From Sphingobacteriia bacterium (GTDB lineage Bacteria; Pseudomonadota; Alphaproteobacteria; Rickettsiales; 33-17), in NCBI GenBank assembly GCA_017304685.1, contig JAFKLR010000004.1, positions 310,001 to 374,000 on the forward strand: a DNA stretch of 64,000 nt, given 5' to 3'. Of the stretch, positions 50,918 through 60,554 are shown one piece after another (the stretch's first letter is position 1; each line of letters starts with the position of its first letter). The position numbers and the translations under genes are program-made. The notes under the pieces are model-generated. The model worked only from the letters and a program-made list of their open reading frames with translations, was not told the origin of the DNA and did no database searches.

Positions 50918-52201
50918 ATGGAAAAATTAAGTATTAAGGGTGGTAAACCGCTATATGGTGAAATATATATAAGTGGTTCAAAAAATTCGGCTTTACCTAT
51001 TATGGCAGCAAGCCTTTTAACTGAAGATACCTTAGTATTATCAAATGTCCCTTTTTTAGTTGATGTTACAACAATGAGTAAACTTCTTGTGCAACATGGG
51101 GTTGATTTTTGTGTAGATGGCTCAAGTTTTGAAAATAATTGTTCAGGTAAAAGGATATTGTTTAATGCCGCAAATGTGAATAATTTACAGGCTCCTTATG
51201 AAATTGTAAGAAAAATGAGAGCGTCGGTTATAGTTTTAGGACCATTACTTGCAAGATTTGGTAGGGCAAAAGTATCCCTTCCTGGTGGATGCGCAATTGG
51301 AACAAGGCCTGTTGATTTGCATATTAAGGGCTTAGAAGCAATGGGCGCTAAAATAGAGTTAGAAGAAGGTTATATATGTGCTGAAGCCCCCAATGGTTTG
51401 CACGGTGCAGAAATTACCTTTGATAAAGTTTCAGTAGGCGCAACCGAAAATGTAATGATGGCGGCAACGCTCGCAAATGGTATAACAATTATAAATAATG
51501 CTGCTAAAGAACCTGAAATAATAGATTTAGGAAATTGTTTGAAAGCAATGGGTGCAGATATTGAAGGGTTAGGTAGCGATAAAATTGTAATTAAAGGTAT
51601 AAATAAACTAAAAGGTGCTAATTACCGAGTTATATCTGATAGAATTGAAGCAGGTAGTTTTGCTGCAATGGTAGGCGCTACGGGTGGCGAAATTAAATTA
51701 CAGAATTTTAATATAGATTTATTTCATAATGTACTCGATAAATTTGAAGAAATAGGCGTGAATATTGTTCCTGAAAAAGATGGAATATTAGTTAAAAGAA
51801 AAGAAGAAAGGTTAAAAGCCGCAGAAATTATAACTCAACCGCACCCAGGTTTTCCTACCGATCTGCAAGCTCAATTTATGGCAATGACTACAATTGCTGA
51901 AGGTGTTTCAACTATTCAAGAAAATATATTTGAAAACAGATTTATGCATGTCCCAGAATTAATAAGAATGGGAGCAAATATAAAATTAAATGGCAATATG
52001 GCTTTAATAAAAGGGGTCGAAAGATTAAAAGGTGCACAAGTAATGGCAACGGATTTGCGTGCTTCTATGTCGCTTCTTATCGCTGCACTCTCAACTGATG
52101 AAGAAACGATAGTTAATAGAATATATCATATCGATAGAGGATATGAACGCATTGAAGAAAAATTACAAAAATGTGGCGCTGTAATTCAAAGGTTAAAATA
52201 A
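50918..52201 (+). CDS. murA: UDP-N-acetylglucosamine 1-carboxyvinyltransferase
   Basis: MurA adds enolpyruvate from PEP to UDP-GlcNAc, the first committed step of peptidoglycan synthesis. The 427 residues contain 'GSKNSALPIMAASLL' at 20-34 with the conserved Lys-Asn, the active-site Cys125 in 'LPGGCAIGTRPVDLH' (the residue attacked by fosfomycin), and 'MATDLRASMSLLIAAL' with the distal Asp-Leu-Arg-Ala block. Length is standard. hslO follows after 1 bp. The Cys at 125 rather than Asp predicts fosfomycin sensitivity at the target level. Confidence 0.97.
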   Translation: MEKLSIKGGKPLYGEIYISGSKNSALPIMAASLLTEDTLVLSNVPFLVDVTTMSKLLVQHGVDFCVDGSSFENNCSGKRILFNAANVNNLQAPYEIVRKMRASVIVLGPLLARFGRAKVSLPGGCAIGTRPVDLHIKGLEAMGAKIELEEGYICAEAPNGLHGAEITFDKVSVGATENVMMAATLANGITIINNAAKEPEIIDLGNCLKAMGADIEGLGSDKIVIKGINKLKGANYRVISDRIEAGSFAAMVGATGGEIKLQNFNIDLFHNVLDKFEEIGVNIVPEKDGILVKRKEERLKAAEIITQPHPGFPTDLQAQFMAMTTIAEGVSTIQENIFENRFMHVPELIRMGANIKLNGNMALIKGVERLKGAQVMATDLRASMSLLIAALSTDEETIVNRIYHIDRGYERIEEKLQKCGAVIQRLK

Positions 52202-52202
52202 G

Positions 52203-53057
52203 ATGGCAAATAATTTTGTTAGATCTTTCATTATAGATACAAATAATGTTAGAGGAAAAATAGTTAAATTAGATAATGTAATTGATAATATCTTAAAAAG
52301 ACAAAGCTACCCAGATATAATTTCTAAACTTATAGGTGAATCAATGCTTGCATTAAGCATGATAGGCTATGATCTTAAAACAGATGGAATAATTACATTA
52401 CAATTTACCACTAATAATATTTTAAAAATATTTGTGGCTGATATTACGGCAAGCATGAATTTAAGAGGTTATGCAGAAATAGCTGAAGAAGCAGATTTTA
52501 CAAAAAATTATGCTTTTTCTGAAATTATGGGTAAAGGTCAAATTGTAATTACAATTGATCCAGGCGGAGAAAACTCAACTCGTTATCAGGGAATAGTAGA
52601 AATTAACGGTAATAGTGTTAGTGAAGTAATCACTAATTATATCATTAATTCAGAGCAAATTAACACTGTAATGAAATTACATGTTGAAAAGGTTAATGGT
52701 AACTGGTGTGGTGGTGGTGTTATTATACAAAAAATGCCTAAGCCTTCAAATTCTACATTAGATGAGATTGATGATAATTGGGAAGAGTTAAGAATATTTA
52801 CAGAAAGTGTAAGCGAAGAGGAATTAGTTAATAGTGAACTTTCTAATGAAGATTTATTAAAAAGACTTTACGGAACACATGATATAGTATTATTTGATAA
52901 AAAGGAAATAGGTGATAAATGTCGATGCTCACCGCTTAAAGCTTTAAAAGTTTTAAAATCTTTACCTGAAGAAGAACTTGAAAGTTTAAAAGTTGATGGT
53001 AAAGTAGTCATTAAATGTCAATTTTGTAATACAGAGACAGTTTTTGAACATATTTAA
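52203..53057 (+). CDS. hslO: Redox-regulated chaperone Hsp33
   Basis: Hsp33 is a holdase chaperone switched on by oxidation and unfolding. The 284 residues have the N-terminal core ('SFIIDTNNVRGKIVKLDNVID') with 'VITIDPGGENSTRYQGIVEI', and the redox switch domain at the C-terminus: Cys-x-Cys in 'DKCRCSP' near 237-243 and Cys-x-x-Cys in 'CQFCNTET' near 273-280, which bind zinc when reduced. All four Cys are present, so the switch should work. It is joined to murA by a one-base gap. Confidence 0.95.
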   Translation: MANNFVRSFIIDTNNVRGKIVKLDNVIDNILKRQSYPDIISKLIGESMLALSMIGYDLKTDGIITLQFTTNNILKIFVADITASMNLRGYAEIAEEADFTKNYAFSEIMGKGQIVITIDPGGENSTRYQGIVEINGNSVSEVITNYIINSEQINTVMKLHVEKVNGNWCGGGVIIQKMPKPSNSTLDEIDDNWEELRIFTESVSEEELVNSELSNEDLLKRLYGTHDIVLFDKKEIGDKCRCSPLKALKVLKSLPEEELESLKVDGKVVIKCQFCNTETVFEHI

Positions 53058-53082
53058 TTAGTTTAATTTTTAGTGAAAATTT

Positions 53083-53310
53083 ATGGCAAAAGAAGAATTA
53101 CTTGAATTTGAAGGCGCAGTAGTGGAGCTTTTACCCAATGCATTTAGGGTAAAATTAGATAATGGGCATATTATCATTGCTCATACTTCTGGGAAAATGA
53201 GAAAAAATAGAATAAGAATCCTTGCGGGTGATAGGGTGATGGTAGAAATGACACCTTATGATTTATCGAAAGGAAGAATAACAAAAAGACATAAAGATAC
53301 CGATCAGTAA
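53083..53310 (+). CDS. infA: Translation initiation factor IF-1
   Basis: IF-1 sits in the ribosomal A site during initiation. The 75 residues are a single S1/OB fold: '[20 protein letters not shown]' at the start, '[32 protein letters not shown]' through the centre and '[18 protein letters not shown]' near the end. Typical length is 72; the extra residues are at the C-terminus. It lies 25 bp after hslO and 6 bp before ftsK. Confidence 0.97.
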   Translation: MAKEELLEFEGAVVELLPNAFRVKLDNGHIIIAHTSGKMRKNRIRILAGDRVMVEMTPYDLSKGRITKRHKDTDQ

Positions 53311-53316
53311 AAAGAA

Positions 53317-55560
53317 ATGTATTTATCAGCTAAAAGCTTAAAAAAAATTTCAATTTTCCTTATAGGATGTGGCTTTGTTTTTGCTGGTATTATTCAAATT
53401 ATTTCAATCGCAAGTTTTAGCCCTTTTGATCCTTCATTTAATAATGCAGTTTCATATGATGAAGTGTATAATATTACAGGTAAAATAGGCTCATTTCTTT
53501 CTGATAGTGTAATTCAATTATTTGGATTTTCAGGATTATTTTTTGGTATTGTTTTTGCAAGTTGGGGCTTAGCTCTTATAAGAAATAAGCAGAATAATTG
53601 GTGGATATTAAAAGTTTTATGTTTCTCTTTTTTAATATTTGCTGTTTCAGCTTTTTTAACTATTCTACCAGTTCCTGAAAATTATATTATGGTGAGTGGT
53701 GGTGGATGGTTTGGTCATTTAATTCACACTTATCTTACAAGTTTTGTTGATAACATTACATTTTATTTAATTACCGGGTTTGCAACTTTTGTATTCTTTA
53801 TTACAGCTTCTGGAATAAAATTTAAGCAAGTTTTAAAATGTGTATTATTTTTATTCTCGTTTATAAGAATAATTTTTGCAAAAATGTTCTTTTCAAAAAA
53901 TACAAAATCCTTGAACGAAACAATTTATAATGAAGAAAATATTATAGAATTGCCTGAGGAAATTCATAACTTTGAAATTATAGGTGCTAAGGAAAAAACA
54001 AAACTTAGCCATAATATAGTTAAAAGAAGAAAAACCGAAACTCCTAAAGCTACAGTTAGTAATGTTAAAAATAATTACTTACTGCCAAAAATTGATTTTC
54101 TTTCTAAAGCAGTGCAAGCATCAGTTAAAGTTAGTTCTTCATATCTCCAAGAACAAGTACATTTATTAGAACAAGTATTACAAGATTTTGGGATTAAAGG
54201 GCAAATTATTCAAGTTAAACCAGGACCAGTTGTGACTCTTTATGAACTTGAGCCTGCAGCTGGAACTAAATCTTCTAGAATTATAGGCCTTGCAGATGAT
54301 ATTGCTAGATCTATGAGCGCAATGTCAGCTCGTATAGCTGTAATTCCTGGAAAAAATTTAATTGGAATTGAATTACCAAATAATACTCGTGAAACTGTTT
54401 ATTTAAGAGAATTAGTAGAATCAAATAGCTTTAAAGATTCAACAGTAAAATTACCTATAGCATTAGGTAAAAATATTGGTGGTGAATCGGTAATTGTTGA
54501 TTTATCTAAAATGCCACATTTGTTAGTTGCAGGTACAACAGGTTCAGGTAAATCTGTGTCAGTAAATACTATGATTTTGTCTTTCCTGTATAAATTATCT
54601 CCTGAAGAATGCAAATTCATCATGATCGATCCTAAAATGTTAGAATTATCAGTTTATGATGGTATACCACATTTATTAGCCCCTGTAGTTACAGAGCCGG
54701 GTAAGGCAGTAGTTGCATTAAAATGGGTGGTTAAAGAAATGGAAAATCGCTATCGTTTAATGTCGAATGTCGGTGTAAGGAATATTGCGGGATATAATGA
54801 AAAAGTCCAAGAAGCTACTAGAGAAAATAAGGTGCTTACACGTAATGTTCAAACAGGTTTTGATACTGAAACAGGTAAACCAATTTTTGAAACTATTGAA
54901 ATTGAAAACAAGCCTTTACCCTATATTGTGGTAATCGTAGATGAAATGGCAGACTTAATGCTAGTAGCAGGAAAGGATATAGAAGCGTCAATACAAAGGC
55001 TTGCTCAAATGGCACGAGCTGCAGGTATTCATTTAATTATGGCTACACAAAGACCTTCTGTCGATGTAATCACAGGCGTTATTAAAGCAAATTTCCCAAC
55101 TCGAATTAGTTTCCAAGTAACTTCAAAAATTGACAGTAGAACCATTCTTGGTGAACAAGGTGCAGAACAATTACTTGGCATGGGTGATATGTTATACATG
55201 TCAGGTGGTGGTAAAATTGTAAGGGTTCATGCTCCATTTGTAAGTGATAACGAAGTGGAAAAAGTAGTTACCTATTTAAAATCACAAAGTAGCCCTACTT
55301 ATATTGAAGATATTACTAAAGCCGAAGAAGAAGATGAAGAAGGTAGTAACTTTAGTATGGATAGTGGCGATAAATTATACGACGAAGCTGTAGCAATTGT
55401 AATTAGAGATAAAAAAGCTTCAACAAGTTATATTCAAAGATGTTTAAAAATTGGTTATAATCGAGCAGCAACTATTATTGAAAGAATGGAAAAAGAAGGT
55501 ATTATAAGTGCTGCAAATCACGTTGGTAAAAGAGAAATATTAATTCAGGATGGAAGGTAA
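53317..55560 (+). CDS. ftsK: DNA translocase FtsK
   Basis: FtsK anchors at the division septum and pumps chromosomal DNA during segregation. The 747 residues have four hydrophobic helices in the first ~180, a short linker, then the alpha domain ('QVHLLEQVLQDFGIKGQIIQVKPGPVVTLYELEPA'), the RecA-like motor with Walker A 'GTTGSGKS' near 406-413 and Walker B 'VVIVDEMADLM', and a C-terminal winged-helix gamma domain ('TSYIQRCLKIGYNRAATIIERMEKEGII') that reads KOPS sites. It has a short linker, as in many alphaproteobacteria. lolA follows after 7 bp. Confidence 0.96.
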   Translation: MYLSAKSLKKISIFLIGCGFVFAGIIQIISIASFSPFDPSFNNAVSYDEVYNITGKIGSFLSDSVIQLFGFSGLFFGIVFASWGLALIRNKQNNWWILKVLCFSFLIFAVSAFLTILPVPENYIMVSGGGWFGHLIHTYLTSFVDNITFYLITGFATFVFFITASGIKFKQVLKCVLFLFSFIRIIFAKMFFSKNTKSLNETIYNEENIIELPEEIHNFEIIGAKEKTKLSHNIVKRRKTETPKATVSNVKNNYLLPKIDFLSKAVQASVKVSSSYLQEQVHLLEQVLQDFGIKGQIIQVKPGPVVTLYELEPAAGTKSSRIIGLADDIARSMSAMSARIAVIPGKNLIGIELPNNTRETVYLRELVESNSFKDSTVKLPIALGKNIGGESVIVDLSKMPHLLVAGTTGSGKSVSVNTMILSFLYKLSPEECKFIMIDPKMLELSVYDGIPHLLAPVVTEPGKAVVALKWVVKEMENRYRLMSNVGVRNIAGYNEKVQEATRENKVLTRNVQTGFDTETGKPIFETIEIENKPLPYIVVIVDEMADLMLVAGKDIEASIQRLAQMARAAGIHLIMATQRPSVDVITGVIKANFPTRISFQVTSKIDSRTILGEQGAEQLLGMGDMLYMSGGGKIVRVHAPFVSDNEVEKVVTYLKSQSSPTYIEDITKAEEEDEEGSNFSMDSGDKLYDEAVAIVIRDKKASTSYIQRCLKIGYNRAATIIERMEKEGIISAANHVGKREILIQDGR

Positions 55561-55567
55561 AATCTTT

Positions 55568-56248
55568 ATGAAAAAATTATTAGAAATATTGTTAATAGTT
55601 TTCATAATTTTTCCAGCAGAAGCCAAATCAAAAGGTCACGCTCATGAAATTATCGAGCAAATGAATTATATTGATGAAAAATCAGTTTTATATGGAAAAA
55701 ATAATACAGGTAGCCCTGATTTAAACCTTCAAGCAAGCATTACAGCTTATCTAAATAACATTAAAACTATGGTTGCAAATTTTATCCAAATCTCACCTGA
55801 TGGAAGCAGTAGTGAAGGTACTTTTTTTCTAGCAAGACCAGGAAAACTTAGATGGCAATATAATCCTCCAGTACCAATTTTAATTATTGTTAATAATAAT
55901 AAGCTTATATATTACGATTATGAATTAAATGAAGTAACATATAGTAATACAGATGAAGTTTTAGGTTCCTTTTTAACTGCCGAAAAAATTAATTTTAAGG
56001 ATCAAAAAGTTACAATCGATAAAACTTTAAAAGCTGACGGTATTATTAGAATGAATGTTTTGCATCCTGAAAAAAAACAAAAAATGACTTTACTCTTTAC
56101 AGAAAGCCCATTGCAATTAAAAAAGATAGAGTTTTTTGATGATACTGCACAAATAACTTCAGTATCATTTCATGAAGCAAAATATAATGTAGAACTTGAT
56201 AGAAATTTATTTATACTTAAAAACCCAAGAGTATTTAAAACTAAGTAA
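55568..56248 (+). CDS. lolA: Outer-membrane lipoprotein carrier LolA
   Basis: LolA carries lipoproteins across the periplasm to the outer membrane. The ATG at 55568 gives 226 residues with a clean signal peptide (hydrophobic 4-17, cleavage near 'PAEA'). The frame opens 18 bp earlier, inside ftsK, but that adds six residues before the signal. The mature part has 'SITAYLNNIKTMVANFIQIS', 'GTFFLARPGKLRWQYNPPVP', 'IVNNNKLIYYDYELNEVTYSN' and 'TLLFTESPLQLKKIEFFD', in order and spacing typical of LolA. It is relevant to the lipoproteins found in this window (MltA, CpaD-like). Confidence 0.93.
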   Translation: MKKLLEILLIVFIIFPAEAKSKGHAHEIIEQMNYIDEKSVLYGKNNTGSPDLNLQASITAYLNNIKTMVANFIQISPDGSSSEGTFFLARPGKLRWQYNPPVPILIIVNNNKLIYYDYELNEVTYSNTDEVLGSFLTAEKINFKDQKVTIDKTLKADGIIRMNVLHPEKKQKMTLLFTESPLQLKKIEFFDDTAQITSVSFHEAKYNVELDRNLFILKNPRVFKTK

Positions 56249-56253
56249 AAATT

Positions 56254-56541
56254 ATGAATTTAAATCCATTTTTAGACCTAATAATAACTGTCCTCGATTT
56301 ATATTCGTATGGATTAATTATTTATATAATTTTAGGTTGGCTGATAAATTTTGATATTATCAATAAATTTAATCCCATTGTGATTAGAATATACATAGGT
56401 TTTAATAAGCTCTATGAGCCATTAATGAGAAAAATTAGAAGTATTTTACCTGATTTAGGATCGCTTGATATTTCACCTATTGTAATATTTCTTGCTATAC
56501 AATTACTTCAAAGTTTAATTTATAATTACTTGTATTACTAA
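56254..56541 (+). CDS. YggT family membrane protein
   Basis: This 95-residue protein has two transmembrane helices (about 8-31 and 71-92) separated by 'INKFNPIVIRIYIGFNKLYEPLMRKIRSILPDLGSLDISPI', the conserved YggT loop with Tyr-Glu-Pro and Arg-x-x-Leu-Pro. The family is linked to osmotic-shock tolerance and to membrane/division roles; the details are unsettled. It lies 5 bp after lolA and 3 bp before pstC. Confidence 0.9.
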   Translation: MNLNPFLDLIITVLDLYSYGLIIYIILGWLINFDIINKFNPIVIRIYIGFNKLYEPLMRKIRSILPDLGSLDISPIVIFLAIQLLQSLIYNYLYY

Positions 56542-56544
56542 CCC

Positions 56545-57747
56545 ATGGCTATATGGTTCTCATTAGTTTTTATAATTATTATTTCAATTATTAGTTATTT
56601 TGTTATTAAACATAAAATAATTAAGGAAACTACGCCACAAAGAAAAGCTGCAGCACCTGCAAGATTTTATGGTTATTCTGCAAGTCTCTGGTGTTTAATA
56701 GCAGGAATTACTTCAACTGTTTATGCAAAATATTTTACTGGGAACTTTCCAGAAACTATTATTCCATATTTTGGTGTAAATGTTAGCTTTGGAATTCTAG
56801 TTTTAATTATTATTTTAATTAGACGAAGCTTTAAAGCAAGGCAGCATGTTGAAGGTTGGGTAAAGCTATTAATTTTTTCTATATCTCTTATAAGTGTCCT
56901 AATTACGCTAGGTATAACAGCAATAATTTTCCTACAAACAATTAGCTTTTTAAAATACGTTTCAATTTTTGACTTTTTATTTAGAAGTAATTGGCAGCCG
57001 CAAAATTATGAAATGGATATAAAAAATTCATTTGGAATGCTACCTGTATTTTTAGGAACAATTTACATTACTTTTATCTCTCTTATCTTTGCTGCTCCAC
57101 TTGGTATTTTTTCTGCGATATATGTTAGCGAATTTATGACAAAAAAAATGAGAGCGATAATAAAACCATCTATAGAAATGCTCGCAAGTATACCGAGTGT
57201 TGTATATGGTTATTTCGCATCATTTTATATAGGGCCTTTTATTAAGGATATCGCAACATTTTTAGGTTTTTCATCAAGTACAGAAAATGCGCTAGCTGCA
57301 GGTTTAATGATTGGAGTAATGATATTACCTTTAATAATGACAATGTCAGATGATGTTATTTCATCGATTCCTAAAGCTCTTAGAGATGCGTCACTCGCAC
57401 TTGGAGCAACTCACATTGAAACACTTAGAAAAGTGATTTTACCTGCTGCAAAACCTGGAATTATTTGCGCTATTTTAATAGCACTTTCACGTGCTATTGG
57501 TGAAACTATGATAGTGACAATGGCTGCAGGATTTAATGCAAAATTAACTTTAAATCCTTTCGATTCTTTAACTACAATTACTGTTCAAATAGTAAGCTTA
57601 ATGACAGGTGACGAAAATTTTGATAGTCCTAAAACTCTTTCAGCTTTTGGTCTTGCTTCAATATTGTTTATATTTACTGTAACAATAAATTTTATTTCAA
57701 ATAAAGTAATAGTCGTATATAAAAGGAAATATGGTAATTTCTCGTAA
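56545..57747 (+). CDS. pstC: Phosphate ABC transporter permease PstC
   Basis: PstC is one of two inner-membrane permeases of the high-affinity phosphate importer. The 400 residues have an N-terminal extension with about three helices (1-130), typical of alphaproteobacterial PstC, then the permease domain with 'FLGTIYITFISLIFAAPLGIFSAIYVSEF' and the EAA-loop 'IPKALRDASLALGATHIETLRKVILPAA'. It is followed by pstA and pstB with 17-bp overlaps, but no pstS (binding protein) is present in the window. The start is 3 bp after the yggT-like stop. Confidence 0.94.
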   Translation: MAIWFSLVFIIIISIISYFVIKHKIIKETTPQRKAAAPARFYGYSASLWCLIAGITSTVYAKYFTGNFPETIIPYFGVNVSFGILVLIIILIRRSFKARQHVEGWVKLLIFSISLISVLITLGITAIIFLQTISFLKYVSIFDFLFRSNWQPQNYEMDIKNSFGMLPVFLGTIYITFISLIFAAPLGIFSAIYVSEFMTKKMRAIIKPSIEMLASIPSVVYGYFASFYIGPFIKDIATFLGFSSSTENALAAGLMIGVMILPLIMTMSDDVISSIPKALRDASLALGATHIETLRKVILPAAKPGIICAILIALSRAIGETMIVTMAAGFNAKLTLNPFDSLTTITVQIVSLMTGDENFDSPKTLSAFGLASILFIFTVTINFISNKVIVVYKRKYGNFS

Positions 57748-58897
57748 AAGATTTCGGAAAAGACGTAAAAGTGATAAAATTTTTTATCAACTGGCTAAAG
57801 GCTCAACCATTTTTTGTATCGCTATTCTGGTTATTATTTTATCTTCGATAATTATTAAAAGTTTTGGAGCTTTTAATTCTTCATATGTTGTAATAGAAAC
57901 AAAAAAATATCTTAATGATAATAAAGATTTAGATATAGATCATGTATTACTAAATTGCTTTGAAAATCCTGAATTAGCGAGTTTCGTTAAAACTATAATT
58001 AGCAAGAGAGAAATTGGGAAGATTAATAATCTTAAAACCACCCGAAAAATTTATTTAAAACTTACTTCTAAATACGACCAATATATTAGAAATAATATAA
58101 AAACTCATATAAATGAAAATGATATTACATATATAAACGAACTAGCAAAAAAAGACGCTATTTCAGTTAATTTAAATTTTGATTTTTTTATAAATACAGA
58201 TTCTCGTGAGCCTGAAAAAGCCGGAGCTTTAGTTGGAATTATTGGCTCTTTAATGACTGTGCTTATTAGTATGATTATAGCAGTTCCAATAGGAATTATT
58301 ACAGCAATATATTTAGAAGAAATAGCTAAGCGCTCTTGGATTCATGAGCTTATTGAGGTAAATATTGCTAATCTTGCTTCCATTCCTTCAATAATATATG
58401 GTATTTTAGGATTATCAATTTTTATAATTATTTTTAATTTGCCAAGATCTTCAAGTTTAATAGCAGGTTTGACTCTTGGACTTATGGTTTTACCTATAAT
58501 TGTAGTATCAACTCGTCAAGCTTTACGAACAATACCAAATAATATAAGAGATGCGGCTATGGGACTTGGAGCTTCTAAATTACAAACAATTATTCATCAT
58601 TTAATTCCTTTATCTTTACCAGGTATTATGACAGGAATTATTTTAAGTATTGCAAGAGTTATGGGAGAAGCGGCGCCACTTTTAATGTTAGGAATGGTTG
58701 CTTATATGGCTAATATTCCTGAATCGGTGTTCGAGCCTGCAACAGTACTTCCAATTCAAATTTATTTATGGGCCACAAGTATTGAATCAGGTTATATAGA
58801 GAAGACCTTTGCAGCAATTTTAATGTTATTAATTATAAGTATCTTTTTAAATTTTATTGCGTTTTGGGTAAGGAAAAAATATGAGCGGATTTGGTAA
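57731..58897 (+). CDS. pstA: Phosphate ABC transporter permease PstA
   Basis: The second phosphate permease has 388 residues. After a basic N-terminus and first helix (about 22-45) there is a periplasmic insertion of roughly 110 hydrophilic residues, as in the long alphaproteobacterial PstA with a DUF3333-like domain. The permease core contains '[29 protein letters not shown]' and the EAA loop '[27 protein letters not shown]'. It overlaps pstC and pstB by 17 bp each, so the three proteins are likely made in balance. Confidence 0.94.
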   Translation: MVISRKRFRKRRKSDKIFYQLAKGSTIFCIAILVIILSSIIIKSFGAFNSSYVVIETKKYLNDNKDLDIDHVLLNCFENPELASFVKTIISKREIGKINNLKTTRKIYLKLTSKYDQYIRNNIKTHINENDITYINELAKKDAISVNLNFDFFINTDSREPEKAGALVGIIGSLMTVLISMIIAVPIGIITAIYLEEIAKRSWIHELIEVNIANLASIPSIIYGILGLSIFIIIFNLPRSSSLIAGLTLGLMVLPIIVVSTRQALRTIPNNIRDAAMGLGASKLQTIIHHLIPLSLPGIMTGIILSIARVMGEAAPLLMLGMVAYMANIPESVFEPATVLPIQIYLWATSIESGYIEKTFAAILMLLIISIFLNFIAFWVRKKYERIW

Positions 58898-59666
58898 CAA
58901 AAAGCAAAGAGTTAAAATTTCAGCGCAGTCATTAAACTTATTTTATAATGACAAACAGTCTTTATTTAATATTAACTTTGAAATATACAGTAATACTGTA
59001 ACAGCGCTTATTGGCCCCTCTGGTTGTGGGAAGTCTTCATTTTTAAGATGTTTAAATCGTATGAATGACCTTATTGAAGGGTGCAAAGTTTCTGGAATAA
59101 TAACTATTGATAAGCAAGATATATATAATAAGGATGTTGATGTCGTTCAACTTAGAACAAAAATTGGAATGGTTTTTCAAAAGCCAAACCCTTTTCCTAA
59201 AACTATTTATGATAATATAGCTTATGGGCCACGTTTGCATGGAATAGCAAAGAAAAATTCTCAAGAAGAAAAAGAAATTGTAGAACAAAGTTTGGTTCAG
59301 GCAGGGCTTTTTAATGAAGTCAAAGATAGATTGATGCAACCTGCGACTTCACTTTCAGGCGGCCAACAACAAAGATTATGTATTGCAAGGACCATAGCGA
59401 TCCAGCCTGAAGTGATATTAATGGATGAACCATGTTCGGCGCTTGACCCTATTGCTACAGCAAAGATTGAAGCGTTAATAGATGAGTTAAAACAAAAATA
59501 TACTATAATTATTGTAACTCATTCAATGCAACAAGCGGCGAGGGTATCGGAATACACCGGTTTTTTTAACATGGGATATTTAATTGAGCATGGGGTAACC
59601 GAAAATATTTTCACCAACCCTAAATTGGAACAGACCCAAGATTATATTACAGGTAGATTTGGCTGA
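58881..59666 (+). CDS. pstB: Phosphate ABC transporter ATPase PstB
   Basis: PstB powers phosphate import. The 261 residues contain Walker A 'GPSGCGKSS' at 45-53, the Q-loop '[21 protein letters not shown]' (characteristic of PstB), signature '[16 protein letters not shown]', Walker B '[15 protein letters not shown]', and the switch His in '[16 protein letters not shown]'. Length is normal. The usual next gene, phoU, is not present: 59667-59808 is an AT-rich gap and then comes a PhoB-like gene. Confidence 0.96.
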   Translation: MSGFGNKKQRVKISAQSLNLFYNDKQSLFNINFEIYSNTVTALIGPSGCGKSSFLRCLNRMNDLIEGCKVSGIITIDKQDIYNKDVDVVQLRTKIGMVFQKPNPFPKTIYDNIAYGPRLHGIAKKNSQEEKEIVEQSLVQAGLFNEVKDRLMQPATSLSGGQQQRLCIARTIAIQPEVILMDEPCSALDPIATAKIEALIDELKQKYTIIIVTHSMQQAARVSEYTGFFNMGYLIEHGVTENIFTNPKLEQTQDYITGRFG

Positions 59667-59808
59667 AAAATCAGATACATATATTAATAATGTATAAATC
59701 TTTGCAAAATTCTCTACAAAAATGTCAATAAATTCTTTACTTTTGTTAAAACCATGAATATTATAATTTCATTAAAGTATAACAACAAATTTAATAAAAG
59801 GTTAAAAT

Positions 59809-60531
59809 ATGGTTACAATTTTAAGAACTGGGTTCCATCCCCTTATGTTAATCGTTGATGACAAGAGTAATTCCTTAACAAGCTTAGAATCAAATATAAA
59901 ACTCCACGGATTTAATGCTCATTATGAAAGTAATGCGCAAAATGCAATGAAATTTATTAATACAAGTCTTCCAAATATTGTAGTTATTTCTGAAAAAATT
60001 AATGAAATTTCTGCAATGGAACTTTGCTATTACGTTAGAAGTATTGATAATTCACATAACATGATTGTTATGATCATTAAATATCCTGGTTCTATGGAAA
60101 AAGAAATTTCTCGTGAACAAAATGGCCCAGATGCTTATATTGTATTAGATAAAGATGAAAATGATTTAATTGCAAAAATTAAGTATAATTATGCTTTAAA
60201 TCGTTCTTTAGAATCAAATAAAGCTTTAAAATATGGTGATATTGAAATGAACCTTAGTTCATACACTGTTACAAGACAAGGAAAATATATTAAGCTTGGT
60301 CCAACAGAATTTAAAATTCTCCAATGTTTCCTTGAATATCCAAAAAATATTTTATCACGTGAATTTTTAATGTCATATGTTTGGGGTAAAGTTGATTCAA
60401 TAGAACCAAGAACTATTGACGTTCACATTAATAGATTAAGAAATGCTCTTAAATTATTTAAAGATGAGCTTCCAATTATTGAAACTATTAGGTCGTTAGG
60501 CTACTGTTTACGCAGAAATTTTAACGAATAA
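59809..60531 (+). CDS. PhoB/OmpR-family response regulator with a degenerate receiver domain
   Basis: The 240 residues are a receiver domain (1-125) and a winged-helix DNA-binding domain (140-237) of the OmpR/PhoB type, clear from 'LGPTEFKILQCFLEYPKNILSREFLMSYVWG' and 'RTIDVHINRLRNAL'. The acidic pair Asp17-Asp18 is present, but the phosphorylated Asp is replaced by Ser61 ('NIVVISEKI'), the switch Thr is replaced near 90 ('VMIIKYP'), and the conserved Lys of 'YITKP' is missing ('YIVLDKDE' near 110-117). It therefore probably acts without phosphorylation, as an atypical regulator. Its place after pstCAB suggests control of phosphate genes. No PhoR kinase is in the window. Confidence 0.88.
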   Translation: MVTILRTGFHPLMLIVDDKSNSLTSLESNIKLHGFNAHYESNAQNAMKFINTSLPNIVVISEKINEISAMELCYYVRSIDNSHNMIVMIIKYPGSMEKEISREQNGPDAYIVLDKDENDLIAKIKYNYALNRSLESNKALKYGDIEMNLSSYTVTRQGKYIKLGPTEFKILQCFLEYPKNILSREFLMSYVWGKVDSIEPRTIDVHINRLRNALKLFKDELPIIETIRSLGYCLRRNFNE

Positions 60532-60554
60532 TCGATTAATTAAGAGAAGTTAAT

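Noticed and set aside
59721..59740. Possible Pho box before the PhoB-like gene
   Set aside because: The first half resembles TGTCA but the second repeat is poor, and the distance to the nearest -10 (59762-59767) is about twice that of known Pho boxes.
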